From Dyella telluris (lineage in GTDB: Bacteria; Pseudomonadota; Gammaproteobacteria; Xanthomonadales; Rhodanobacteraceae): a stretch of DNA of 64,000 nt. The notes under the pieces were generated by a model. It saw nothing but the letters and a program-made list of their open reading frames with translations. It did not search any database and was not told the origin of the DNA. A program made the position numbers and the translations under genes. Location: assembly GCF_014297575.1 (NCBI RefSeq), contig NZ_CP060412.1, positions 744,001-808,000 of the forward strand, given 5' to 3'. Below are positions 43,893 to 52,738 of the stretch, piece after piece. Position 1 is the stretch's first letter. Each line of letters starts with the position of its first letter.

Positions 43893-44909
43893 ATGCACGT
43901 CAAAATGAAGTTGCCGATTCGCCATCTGATGCGCTCGACGCTAGCTGTAGCCCTGGTTGCCCAGCTGGGCCTGACCGGCCAGGTGCATGCGCAGTCCAGC
44001 GCAAAGGCCGATCCATGGGGCGCGCTCAAGCACGTCCACGCAGGTGTGCTGGACGTGGCTTACGCCGAGATGGGGCCAGCAGATGGCCCCGTGGTCATCC
44101 TGTTGCATGGATGGCCCTATGACATTCACAGCTACGAACAAGTGGCGCCAGCCCTTGCCTCAAAGGGTTACCGGGTGCTCGTGCCCTATGCGCGCGGCTA
44201 CGGCGACACGCATTTCCTGTCGGCAAGCACCGTGCGCAACGCGGAACCCGCCGCCCTCGGCCAGGACGTGATCGACTTCATGGATGCGCTGCACGTGCAG
44301 CGCGCCGTGTTCGGCGGTTTCGACTGGGGCGCACGATCGGCTGACATCGTTGCCGCATTGTGGCCAGAACGCGTGAAAGCGCTGGTCAGCGTGAGCGGCT
44401 ACCTGATCGGTTCGCAGGCAGCGGGCAAGGCCCCGCTCCCTCCCAAGGCCGAGTACCAGTGGTGGTACCAGTTCTACTTCGCCACCGATCGCGGCCAGGA
44501 AGGCTATGCGAAGAACCATCGGGATTTCGCCAAGCTGATCTGGCAGCTCGCCTCGCCCAAATGGAATTTCGACGACGCCACGTTCGATCGCAGCGCAGCA
44601 GCGCTCGACAACCCGGATCATGTGGCCATCACCATTCACAACTACCGCTGGCGACTGGGCCTAGCCAATGGCGAGACCCGATACGCGGCGCTGGAAGCGC
44701 GTCTGGCCGCACTGCCGAAAATCTCGGTGCCGACCATCACCATGGAGGGCGATGCCAACGGCGCGCCACACCCGGCCCCCGAGGCCTACGCCAAGCAGTT
44801 CACCGGCAAGTACCAGTTCCGGCTGATCAATGGTGGCATCGGCCACAACCTTCCGCAGGAAGCACCCCAGGCGTTCACCCAGGCCATCATCGACGCCGAC
44901 CGGCTTTGA
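43893..44909 (+). CDS. Secreted alpha/beta hydrolase of the epoxide hydrolase / haloalkane dehalogenase type
   Basis: 338 residues, with leader MHVKMKLPIRHLMRSTLAVALVAQLGLTGQVHAQ. HGWP (72-75) is the oxyanion-hole motif, and the nucleophile elbow GGFDWGARSA has Asp144 in place of Ser, which is what marks epoxide hydrolases and dehalogenases. The C-terminal His is in GGIGHNLPQEAP and an acidic residue is likely in TMEGDANGAPHP. So the enzyme should form an ester intermediate; epoxide or halide substrates are unproven. GGAGA is about 7 bases before ATG 43893. The next gene, 43 bases on, encodes another secreted hydrolase and is probably in the same operon. Confidence 0.88.
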   Translation: MHVKMKLPIRHLMRSTLAVALVAQLGLTGQVHAQSSAKADPWGALKHVHAGVLDVAYAEMGPADGPVVILLHGWPYDIHSYEQVAPALASKGYRVLVPYARGYGDTHFLSASTVRNAEPAALGQDVIDFMDALHVQRAVFGGFDWGARSADIVAALWPERVKALVSVSGYLIGSQAAGKAPLPPKAEYQWWYQFYFATDRGQEGYAKNHRDFAKLIWQLASPKWNFDDATFDRSAAALDNPDHVAITIHNYRWRLGLANGETRYAALEARLAALPKISVPTITMEGDANGAPHPAPEAYAKQFTGKYQFRLINGGIGHNLPQEAPQAFTQAIIDADRL

Positions 44910-44952
44910 TCCTGCGTGATCCATACACGACCGAAACCCGAGGAATAGTCCA

Positions 44953-45738
44953 ATGAAGAAGACCTTCGTCGCATGGATGCTGGCGGCATCCACCCTGCTG
45001 TGCGTGGGCGCCTCCGCGCAAACGTCCAAGCCCATGCAGAAGCCGGTGATTGTGCTGGTGCATGGCGCCTTTGCCGATGCGTCAAGCTGGAACGGCGTCG
45101 TCAACATCCTGCACAAGGACGGCTACTTTGTTATTGCCGCCGCCAACCCCCTGCGCGGCGCAAAGAGCGACGGCGCCTACATCGGCAGCCTTGTGGGCGA
45201 CCTGAAGCAGCCCGTGGTGCTCGTAGGGCATTCCTACGGCGGCAACGTCATCACGGAGGCTGCCAATGGCCACGCCAACGTGAAGGCGCTGGTCTACGTC
45301 AGCGCGTTCGCGCCGGATACCGGTGAAACTCTGGGCGAACTGACCGGCAAATTCCCGGGCAGCTCGCTCGGCCAGTCCCTGGCACCGCCGGCGGATCTCG
45401 CCGATGGCGGCAAGGACCTGTACATCCTCCAGGACAAGTTCCACGCGCAGTTCGCCGCTGACGTGCCGGCCGCGAACGCTGCGTTGATGGCCGCCACGCA
45501 ACGTCCCTTGCAGCAAGCCGCTCTTGATGAGAAGGCGGGTACTCCCGCATGGAAGAGCATTTCCTCCTGGTGGATCTACGGCGATGCGGACAAGAACATC
45601 CCCCCGGCAGCCATGGCGTTCATGGCCAAACGCGCAGCAGCCAAGGATGTGGTGGTGGTGAAGGGCGCATCGCACGTCGTCATGGTTTCTCATCCGGACG
45701 CAGTGGCCCACCTGATTGAGAAGGCCGCGTCGAATTGA
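44953..45738 (+). CDS. Secreted alpha/beta hydrolase (serine esterase type)
   Basis: 261 residues, leader MKKTFVAWMLAASTLLCVGASAQ. VLVHGAFADASSW (oxyanion), GHSYGGNVI with Ser94 nucleophile, and KGASHVVMVSHPDAVAHLI (catalytic His in the C-terminal region). It belongs to the short alpha/beta hydrolase group often found with environmental esterases. Same orientation as, and 43 bases after, the epoxide-hydrolase-like gene. GAGGAA is 10 bases upstream of the ATG. Confidence 0.88.
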   Translation: MKKTFVAWMLAASTLLCVGASAQTSKPMQKPVIVLVHGAFADASSWNGVVNILHKDGYFVIAAANPLRGAKSDGAYIGSLVGDLKQPVVLVGHSYGGNVITEAANGHANVKALVYVSAFAPDTGETLGELTGKFPGSSLGQSLAPPADLADGGKDLYILQDKFHAQFAADVPAANAALMAATQRPLQQAALDEKAGTPAWKSISSWWIYGDADKNIPPAAMAFMAKRAAAKDVVVVKGASHVVMVSHPDAVAHLIEKAASN

Positions 45739-45804
45739 GCTGAGACACGTGCAAGAGATCCAGCCGAGATCTGATGCAGGCGAATCAGGGATTCGCCACC
45801 CAGC

Positions 45805-45832
45805 GAGAATGCCGCGCTAGCGCGGCATTCTC
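45805..45832. terminator. 28-bp perfect palindrome (bidirectional hairpin, + strand T-tract)
   Basis: GAGAATGCCGCGCT and its exact complement AGCGCGGCATTCTC are directly joined, then TTTT follows. It lies 67 bases after the plus-strand hydrolase stop and about 185 bases before the minus-strand RND gene stop. It can end the hydrolase transcript; the reverse direction lacks a clear T-run. A second partial palindrome-family copy (GCTCCCTTTTGGGGCGAAAGCGAGC) is at 45926-45948. Confidence 0.75.
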
Positions 45833-46016
45833 TTTTGACGGCCAGGACATCGCACGCGGCAGCACACGGTGCCACGTAGTTTCAGGTGCAGGACCCGCGC
45901 TGGATCTGGCCTGCCATGCCGAAGGCTCCCTTTTGGGGCGAAAGCGAGCACCATCGCAGCGTTACCGGATCAATCCCCCCGGCGACCGTTGGCCAACACG
46001 CGCGAAACCGGCGCGC

Positions 46017-49000
46017 TCATACCTCGAGCCGGTCGTCCGGGCGTGCGACCAGCGTATAGAGCACGGGCATCAGGAACACACTGATCAACAGTCGCGTAAA
46101 CAGGCCGCTGACGATCACCAGCGCGAAGGGTCGCTGGGTGTCCGTACCCACGCCGGTGGCGAGCGCCGCGGGCAACAGGCCCAGTGCGGCCACCAGCGCC
46201 GTCATCATGATCGGCCGCAGTCGAAGAATCGCGCCCTCGCGAATGGCATCCTCGAGGCGGGTTCCACCGCGACGAAGTTCATTGACGTACGAGATGTAGA
46301 CCACGGCCGTCTGCACCGACACGCCAAACAGGGCCAGAAAGCCAATGCCCGACGACACCGAGAACGGCGTCCCCGTGATCCACAGCGCCACGATGCCGCC
46401 GACGGGCGCTGACAAGAGCACACCCAGCACGGTGATGAAAGGGAACTTGAAGTTGCTGTAAAGCGTGAAGAGCAGCAGGAAGATCAAGGCAAGCGTCAAC
46501 GGCAGGATGACATTCAACTGGGCTCGCGATGCGGTGTATTCGGTGTACTCGCCGCCCCAGTCGAGCCGATAGCCTTGCGGCAGCTTGACCTTGCCGTTGA
46601 CCTGCTGGATCGCGTCTTCCACCGCGCCTGCCAGATCTCGCCCTTCAACGGAGAACTGCACGCCGATATAGCGGGAGTTGTTCTCGCGATAGATGAAAGA
46701 CGCACCGCTGATCTCCTGGATGTCGGCAAACTCTTTCAGCGCTATCTGCTGGCCGTCAGGCGTCGTCACCAGGATGTTCCGGATCTCGTCCGGATTGTCC
46801 CGGTATTTCTCTTCGAGCCGCACCACCAGATCGAACTGCTTCTCGCCCTGGACCACTTGGGTGGCCACGTCGCCACCGATCGCCGTCTGGATCAGGCCAT
46901 TGATGTCCGAAACGTTCAGGCCGTAGCGGGCGATCTTTTCACGATTGATCTTGATGCTCAGGCTGGGCTGCCCAAGCTCCTGCACCAGGGTGACGTCGTG
47001 GATGCCGCGCACGTTCTCCAGCACCTTCTTGATGCTCTTTCCCTTCTGCTCCAGCGTGGTCAGGTCAGATCCGAACACCTTCACGGCCAGCGCACTCTTC
47101 AGGCCGGTTTCCGCCTCGTCCACCGCATCCTCGGCAGGCTGGGTGTAGTTGAAGATGATGCCGGGGAACGCCTGGAGTTTCTGGTTGATGGCTTGGATCA
47201 ACGCAGCCTTGTCACGGTACGAACCCTTCCACTCGGAGTAAGGCTTGAGGCCGACATAGAACTCCACGTTGAAGAAGCCCGTGGAATCCGTGCCGTCATC
47301 CGGGCGGCCCAGTTCGGAGGCCACCGTGGTCACTTCGGGAAACGAGCGCAACACCTCGCGCAGTTTGGGCGTGATCTTCGACGCTTCCTCGAACGAGATG
47401 GTGTACGGCATCGTTGCACGCACCCACAACGCACCTTCATCCAGTTGCGGCATGAACTCGGCGCCAATGCGCGGAATGAGCAGCAGCGACAGCAGCAGCA
47501 CCACGGTGGAGGCCGCCGCCGTCATCCATGGCCGCGCGAGGCAGGCGTCGAGACCCTTGGCGTAGAGCGACTTGATCGCCTCGAATATACGGTTGCGCCG
47601 CTCTTTCACACCCTTGCGCATGAATACGGCGCAGAGCACCGGCAGCAGGGTCAAGGTGATCACCAGGGAGCCGACCAGCGCAAAGATCATCGTGTCGGCC
47701 ATGGGCTTGAACAACGTGCCTGACGGGCCGGACAACACATAGATCGGCAGGAAACTCACCACGATCACCGCCACCGCATAGAACAAGGGGCGGTCCACCT
47801 CGGCGGCGGCATCCCGGATGATCTCCTTGACGTTGAGCGGGCCGCCATGGCGATCGGCAATCTGCCGGAAGATGTTCTCCACCATGACCACGGCGGCGTC
47901 GACAAGAATGCCGAAGTCCACCGCGCCAATGGACAGCAGGTTGGCCGAGGCCCGCTGCATGTCCAGGCAGATGAAGGCAAACAACAGCGCCAGCGGAATC
48001 GTGGTGGCAACGATCAGGCCCGCACGGACGTCGTAGAGGAAGAAGATCAGCACCACCACGACCAGCAACATGCCGCGCAGCAGATTGTCTTCGACGATCT
48101 TGGTGGTCAGCGTGATCAGGTCCACGCGGTCATAGAACGGGACAACCTTCACGTCCTTGGGCAGTATTTCGTCGTTGAGCTGCCTGGTTTTCGCCTCGAC
48201 CCGCTTCAGCACATCCTGGGTCTTCTCGCCCGTGCGCAACAGGATCACGCCCTCAACGGCGTCGTCCTGCTTTTCGTAACCGAACTCGCCAAGGCGCGGA
48301 GCGATGCCGATAACCACCCGGCCCACATCCTTCACCAGCACTGGAACGCCGTTGTGTACGGCAACCACCACGTTGCCGATGTCTTCCAGCGTTTCCATGC
48401 GCCCTGCCCCGCGCACGTAATAGAACTGGCCGCCTTGCGAATAGAAGCCGCCACCGGCATTGGCATTGTTGGCGCTCAGCGCCGCCTCCACCTGCACCGC
48501 GGACAAACCGACCGCCGCGATCTTGGTCTGGTCCAGCAGCACCTGGTATTGCATGGTGCCGCCACCGAACCCGGAGTCATCCGCCACGCCCGGCACGGCC
48601 TTGTACTGCGGTTCGACCGTCCATGCCTCCAGTGTCTTGAGGTCCATCGGTGAACGGTCGGTGCTTTGCAGCACATAGCGATAGATCAGTCCCGACGGCG
48701 CCGATAGCGGCGATACCGAGGGCGTTACGCCACTGGGCAGGGTCAGGTCACCCAGGCGGTTGAACACCTCCTGTCGGGCAAAGTTGTTGTCCGTGCCCGT
48801 CTCGTAAGTAAGGATGACGTCGGACAAGCCATAGAGCGAGATGGAGCGCGTGATGGTGGTCTTGGGCACGCCATTCATGCCCAGCTCGACCGGCACGGTA
48901 ATCAACCGCTCCACTTCTTCGGCGGCATGCCCCGGCCACTGCGTGATGATTTCCACGATGGGCGGCGAAAGGTCGGGATAGGCATCTACGGGCAAGCGCT

Positions 49001-49142
49001 TCAGCGAATGCGCGCCCGCGCCCACCAGCAGCAGCGTCAGCAGCAGGACGAGAAAGGGCTGACCCAGCGACGCGGTCACCACGCGGTTCATGATCGATGC
49101 CGCGCGCGAGGGCGACTCCGTGGAAGGAAACTGGTCGCTCAT
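46017..49142 (-). CDS. RND efflux transporter inner-membrane pump (CzcA/CusA-like)
   Basis: 1041 residues, the size of HME-type RND pumps. N-terminal LGQPFLVLLLTLLLVGAGAHSLKRLPVDAYPDLSPPIVEIITQWPGHAAEEVERLITVPVE is the CzcA/CusA signature. The TM4 motif GAVDFGILVDAAVVMVEN has the acidic proton-relay residues as in heavy-metal RNDs (DFG-x-x-x-D-x-x-x-x-x-E). The ATG overlaps the adaptor stop by 4 bases (ATGA). It exports an unknown substrate in exchange for protons. CzcA/CusA relatives export Zn, Co, Cd, Cu or Ag, but there is no metal-specific motif I could use to choose. Confidence 0.92.
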   Translation of the reverse strand: MSDQFPSTESPSRAASIMNRVVTASLGQPFLVLLLTLLLVGAGAHSLKRLPVDAYPDLSPPIVEIITQWPGHAAEEVERLITVPVELGMNGVPKTTITRSISLYGLSDVILTYETGTDNNFARQEVFNRLGDLTLPSGVTPSVSPLSAPSGLIYRYVLQSTDRSPMDLKTLEAWTVEPQYKAVPGVADDSGFGGGTMQYQVLLDQTKIAAVGLSAVQVEAALSANNANAGGGFYSQGGQFYYVRGAGRMETLEDIGNVVVAVHNGVPVLVKDVGRVVIGIAPRLGEFGYEKQDDAVEGVILLRTGEKTQDVLKRVEAKTRQLNDEILPKDVKVVPFYDRVDLITLTTKIVEDNLLRGMLLVVVVLIFFLYDVRAGLIVATTIPLALLFAFICLDMQRASANLLSIGAVDFGILVDAAVVMVENIFRQIADRHGGPLNVKEIIRDAAAEVDRPLFYAVAVIVVSFLPIYVLSGPSGTLFKPMADTMIFALVGSLVITLTLLPVLCAVFMRKGVKERRNRIFEAIKSLYAKGLDACLARPWMTAAASTVVLLLSLLLIPRIGAEFMPQLDEGALWVRATMPYTISFEEASKITPKLREVLRSFPEVTTVASELGRPDDGTDSTGFFNVEFYVGLKPYSEWKGSYRDKAALIQAINQKLQAFPGIIFNYTQPAEDAVDEAETGLKSALAVKVFGSDLTTLEQKGKSIKKVLENVRGIHDVTLVQELGQPSLSIKINREKIARYGLNVSDINGLIQTAIGGDVATQVVQGEKQFDLVVRLEEKYRDNPDEIRNILVTTPDGQQIALKEFADIQEISGASFIYRENNSRYIGVQFSVEGRDLAGAVEDAIQQVNGKVKLPQGYRLDWGGEYTEYTASRAQLNVILPLTLALIFLLLFTLYSNFKFPFITVLGVLLSAPVGGIVALWITGTPFSVSSGIGFLALFGVSVQTAVVYISYVNELRRGGTRLEDAIREGAILRLRPIMMTALVAALGLLPAALATGVGTDTQRPFALVIVSGLFTRLLISVFLMPVLYTLVARPDDRLEV

Positions 49143-50329
49143 TGGTTTTGCATGAACTGGACGAAGATGCCGCCATCCACCACGACCTTCTCACCGGCCT
49201 TCAGGCCCGTGGGAATGTCGAACTGGTCGCCCGTGCGGTGCCCCAGGCTCACCCGTCGCCGCGCAAAGCTGCCGTCGGGATCCACCACGTAGACGAACGG
49301 CAGGTTCTCGTCATCCCGTAGCAGCGCCGACACCGGCACCAACAACCCATGGGCTTCCTGCCGCGAGTGGATCTGCACGCCGACATACGCCTGCTTTTTC
49401 AGCAGGCCCTGCGCGTTGTCCACGACGATACGCACCGGTACCAACCGTGTATTCGGATCAACCATGGGGGAAATCCGGGAAACCGTGCCAACCAGTGGCT
49501 GCGCATCGGCGCCGGTCTCGATCTGGGCGGAGTCGCCTGGCTTCACCGATGCCACATCGGCATCAGCGACCTGTGCCATCACCCACACCTGCGAAATATC
49601 AGCCACCGTGAAGCACGGCGTGGTGCCGGCCTGCAGAAGCTGCCCCGACGTGATCTGTCGATCGACCACGATGCCGGCGGTGGGTGAACGAATGACGCCA
49701 TGGAGGGGACCGATGGGTTTGCCTTGTTCGATGTCCTTGATGACCTTCGGGTCGACATTCAGCGAGACCAGCGTTTTCAGGGCAGCGTCGACGTCCGCGT
49801 CGGCGTTGGCGGCATCGGTCTCTGCCTGATCTTCTTCACGCTTGGCAACGCCCTGATGCGCGACCAGATCCTTTTCCAGATCAGCCAGTCGCCGGGCCGT
49901 GTGTGCTGTGGTCAACGCCTTGCGATACGTGGTGACGGCCGCGGCGTAATCGGGCGAATCCACCAGCGCGAGTGCATCGCCCTGCTTCACGTGATCGCCG
50001 ATATCGACCAGCAGGCGCGACACCGGGCCGGAAATTGGCGCCAGCACGGCCGTTGCGTGGTCGTTGTTGAAATCCACGGAGCCCGTGGCCTCCACCGTTC
50101 GGTGGTAGCCGGCACTCACGACGTCGTACAGGTGGATGTGCTTGCGCTGCTCCGGCGTGAGCGTCACGTTGACCGGCGTGGCGGATGCGGCGGGCGCATC
50201 CTCAGCGGTCTTGCCGGAACACCCGACCATGCCCCACGTTGCCGCAAGCAGCCATGCTGCGCCAACGATGCGCGCACATCGTTGCCGGTGCTGCTTTGGA
50301 AGCGCGCCATCCATCGGTTTATTTTTCAT
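49139..50329 (-). CDS. RND periplasmic adaptor (membrane fusion protein, CzcB-like lipoprotein)
   Basis: 396 residues with a lipobox (WLLAATWGMVGC|SG) after a leader, so it is lipid-anchored. VTLTPEQRKHIHLYDVVSAGYHRTVEATGSVDFNNDHATAVLAPISGPVSRLLVDIGDHVKQGDALALVDSPDY is a typical MFP hairpin entry, followed by a coiled coil (about 140-200), lipoyl-like APTAGIVVDRQI and beta-barrel regions. It overlaps the outer-membrane protein gene by 11 bases and the pump gene by 4 bases. The N-terminal His pair (KHIHLY) may be a metal-contact site, but this is a guess. Confidence 0.9.
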   Translation of the reverse strand: MKNKPMDGALPKQHRQRCARIVGAAWLLAATWGMVGCSGKTAEDAPAASATPVNVTLTPEQRKHIHLYDVVSAGYHRTVEATGSVDFNNDHATAVLAPISGPVSRLLVDIGDHVKQGDALALVDSPDYAAAVTTYRKALTTAHTARRLADLEKDLVAHQGVAKREEDQAETDAANADADVDAALKTLVSLNVDPKVIKDIEQGKPIGPLHGVIRSPTAGIVVDRQITSGQLLQAGTTPCFTVADISQVWVMAQVADADVASVKPGDSAQIETGADAQPLVGTVSRISPMVDPNTRLVPVRIVVDNAQGLLKKQAYVGVQIHSRQEAHGLLVPVSALLRDDENLPFVYVVDPDGSFARRRVSLGHRTGDQFDIPTGLKAGEKVVVDGGIFVQFMQNQ

Positions 50330-51830
50330 TGTTGTCCCGGGCTAGATCCGCGCGATTCCACCATCCACCCCCAAGTGCCTGGAACAGCGCCGCCGTGTCG
50401 GCATAGCGGCTGGCCTGAGCCTGCACCAGGGTGATACGCGCTTGCTGGTAGGTCTGTTCCGCACTCAACAGCGAAAGGTAGTCCGCGTAGCCGGCCTTCC
50501 ATTGACGTTCCGACAGATCCAGCGCGTGCCTGGCGGCCACCTCGGCGGCCGCGGCAGCCTTGAGCCCAGCCGCATCCTGTTCCAGCGCGACGAGCGAGTC
50601 GGCTACGTTCTGGAAAGCACCCATCACCGTGCTGCGATATTGCTCCGCCGCCTCCACGTAGGCCGCCCTCGCGGCGCGCTCCTGGTGCAGCAGCGTGCCG
50701 CCCTGAAAGATCGGGGCCGTAATGTCCGCGCCAATCCCCCAGAAGCCCGTGCCTGAGGTAAACAATTGATGCATGGCCAACGCCGTACTGCCCGCGTTCG
50801 CGCTCAACACGATGTTGGGCAGGCGATTGGCGACGGCAATGCCGATCTGCGCGCTGGCCGCATGCATGTTGGCCTCCGCCTGGAGCACGTCGGGGCGCTG
50901 TGCCACGAGGGTCGACGGAAGGCTGACCGGAAGCTCCTGCGGCAACTGGAGCCCTGCCAGGTCGAACGATTGGTCTGGCGCCTGTCCCGGGTACTGCCCG
51001 ACCAGCACGTCAAGCAAGTCACGCTGTTGTGCCAGTTGCTTAAGCAGCGGCGGCAGCGTCGCATTGACCTGGGCAAGCTGCGATTCCTGAGTGGCCAGAT
51101 CCAACCCGCTGGCGTAACCCTTGGTGGACTGATCGCGAAGGATCTGCACCATGTGCGTGTTGATATCCACCAGCTCGCGCGTCGCATCCACCTGGCCCTG
51201 CAACGAAGCGAGCTGCACGGCGGCAGCCACCACGTTGGTGCTCAGGGTGATCTGCGTGGCGATCATCTGGTAGCGCACGGCCTGTTCCTGCGCCTTTACC
51301 GACTCCATCGTCCTGCGATTGAGGCCGAAGATATCGGGCGCATAGGAAACATTGACCTGCGGCGTGAACAGGTTGTACTGAAAGGTGTTCGAGTTGGGCG
51401 TCGGCGAGATGGACTCCGACTGCTTCTGGCGGCTGGCAGAGAAGGTTCCGGTCACGCTCGGGTAATAGCTGCCACGTTGCGCGAGCACATTTTCCCTTGC
51501 CACCGACAGCGCCGCCTGCGCCGCTTTGAGGTCATGGTTGTTGGCCAGGGATTGTTCGATCAGGTCATTGAGCGGCCGCGAGTGAAACAGCGTCCACCAG
51601 TCGCCAGGAATATCGCCCCCGCTGGCAAAGCGCTGTGCTTCGCCGCCGGCCACCTGCTCGGTCGCCACGGTGCTGGTTACCGGCTTTGATGTGTACTGGC
51701 TGACCTCTGGCGCCGCGGGGCGCTTGAAGTCCGGCCCCACTGCGCAAGCGGCCACCAGCGATGTAGCCAGTATCGTGAGAAGACACCGGCCTTGCGGCAA
51801 GCACGCTTGAGCGAACCTCAAAACAGACAT
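50319..51830 (-). CDS. RND outer-membrane efflux protein (NodT/TolC family lipoprotein)
   Basis: 503 residues. The leader ends in a lipobox ATSLVAAC|AVGPDFKRP, as in NodT-type outer-membrane factors. The characteristic pattern is WWTLFHSRPLNDLIEQSLANNHDLKAAQAALSVARENVLAQRG and the repeated TolC-fold LDLATQESQLAQVNATLPPLLKQLAQQRDLLDVLVGQYPG. It forms the trimeric outer-membrane channel for the downstream adaptor and pump. First gene of the operon; the ribosome site is not clear. No regulatory gene is adjacent. Confidence 0.9.
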   Translation of the reverse strand: MSVLRFAQACLPQGRCLLTILATSLVAACAVGPDFKRPAAPEVSQYTSKPVTSTVATEQVAGGEAQRFASGGDIPGDWWTLFHSRPLNDLIEQSLANNHDLKAAQAALSVARENVLAQRGSYYPSVTGTFSASRQKQSESISPTPNSNTFQYNLFTPQVNVSYAPDIFGLNRRTMESVKAQEQAVRYQMIATQITLSTNVVAAAVQLASLQGQVDATRELVDINTHMVQILRDQSTKGYASGLDLATQESQLAQVNATLPPLLKQLAQQRDLLDVLVGQYPGQAPDQSFDLAGLQLPQELPVSLPSTLVAQRPDVLQAEANMHAASAQIGIAVANRLPNIVLSANAGSTALAMHQLFTSGTGFWGIGADITAPIFQGGTLLHQERAARAAYVEAAEQYRSTVMGAFQNVADSLVALEQDAAGLKAAAAAEVAARHALDLSERQWKAGYADYLSLLSAEQTYQQARITLVQAQASRYADTAALFQALGGGWWNRADLARDNNEK

Positions 51831-52738
51831 AGCCAGAACGACTCTCTCCGCCGAGCTCCATGATCCAGGCGAAATCGGCTCCCAGCGTCACTCGCCCGGC
51901 CATACTCCCCCTCCCCCGCGCAGATATAGCACAGGCGCGGCAGCCAGCCTTGCCGCACCACGGCGAAAGTTTTCGCGATACCCCCTCACTCGGAAATCCC
52001 TTCCCGGTACATGGTGGCCATCCTCTCCACCACCGGCTCGATGCGACGGATGGGGTTTGATTCGAATCGAAAGCGAACCCGAGACGTCGGCCTCTCGTTG
52101 ACCAGCAACGCGGCGCCAGCGAGCGCATCGAACCGGCGTGTTCTGCCCGGCAGCGAGACGGCCGTGCAACTTACGGTATCGGAGAATGCCGAATGGATGA
52201 ACACGGAGAGCGTGTCACCACCAGCCAGTTCGAAAGACCGTGAACTGCGCAAACGTCGTGCCCAGTACGACTGGCAAAAAAATCAGCAAGTCATCCTCGA
52301 CGTGGTGGCGTTCGGCGATTGCCCCAAACCGAAGCGCATGTCGGCCCAGTGCAGATCAAGATCCGCCGTTGATGCGTCAAGCAACGCTTTCGCATATCTC
52401 CGCGATGCGTTGCGGATCCGGATCATGATCCCTGCCTGCACCACTCTTTCACGCATCATGAGCCCGTTTCCCGACACCCACATCAAGGTTGCGTGGAGCT
52501 TACGTGCCAGGGCGATCGCCAGGGTTGGCCATGCCAACGGGTACAACGATAGTCATAGGCGGCGACGTTAAGACACCTGTACTTCTAGACGGCTTCCGCA
52601 AGGTAATCGCCGTGCTAGTCTCCCGGCGGGGAAGCCAGCCGCGCTTTGGTGCCCAGGCTGGCGCTGCATGATTACCGTCCATGATTGGGGATTTCCCGGC
52701 AAAGGACTGCGCTGACTGGTGCAGGAGTGCGGCTCGTC
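51831..52738. other. 908-bp gap between the efflux operon and the TIR gene
   Basis: Divergent intergenic region. It holds a few overlapping frames (for example minus 51986-52252 and plus 52011-52571) without domain signals, and a degenerate palindrome at about 52046-52070 (TTCGAATCGAAAGCGAAC). Promoters for both the minus-strand efflux operon and the plus-strand TIR operon must be here, but I could not define them. Confidence 0.5.

Noticed and set aside
45774..46412. 212-codon plus-strand frame at the end of the RND pump gene
   Set aside because: Shadow of the pump gene; composition is His/Arg/Gln-rich.
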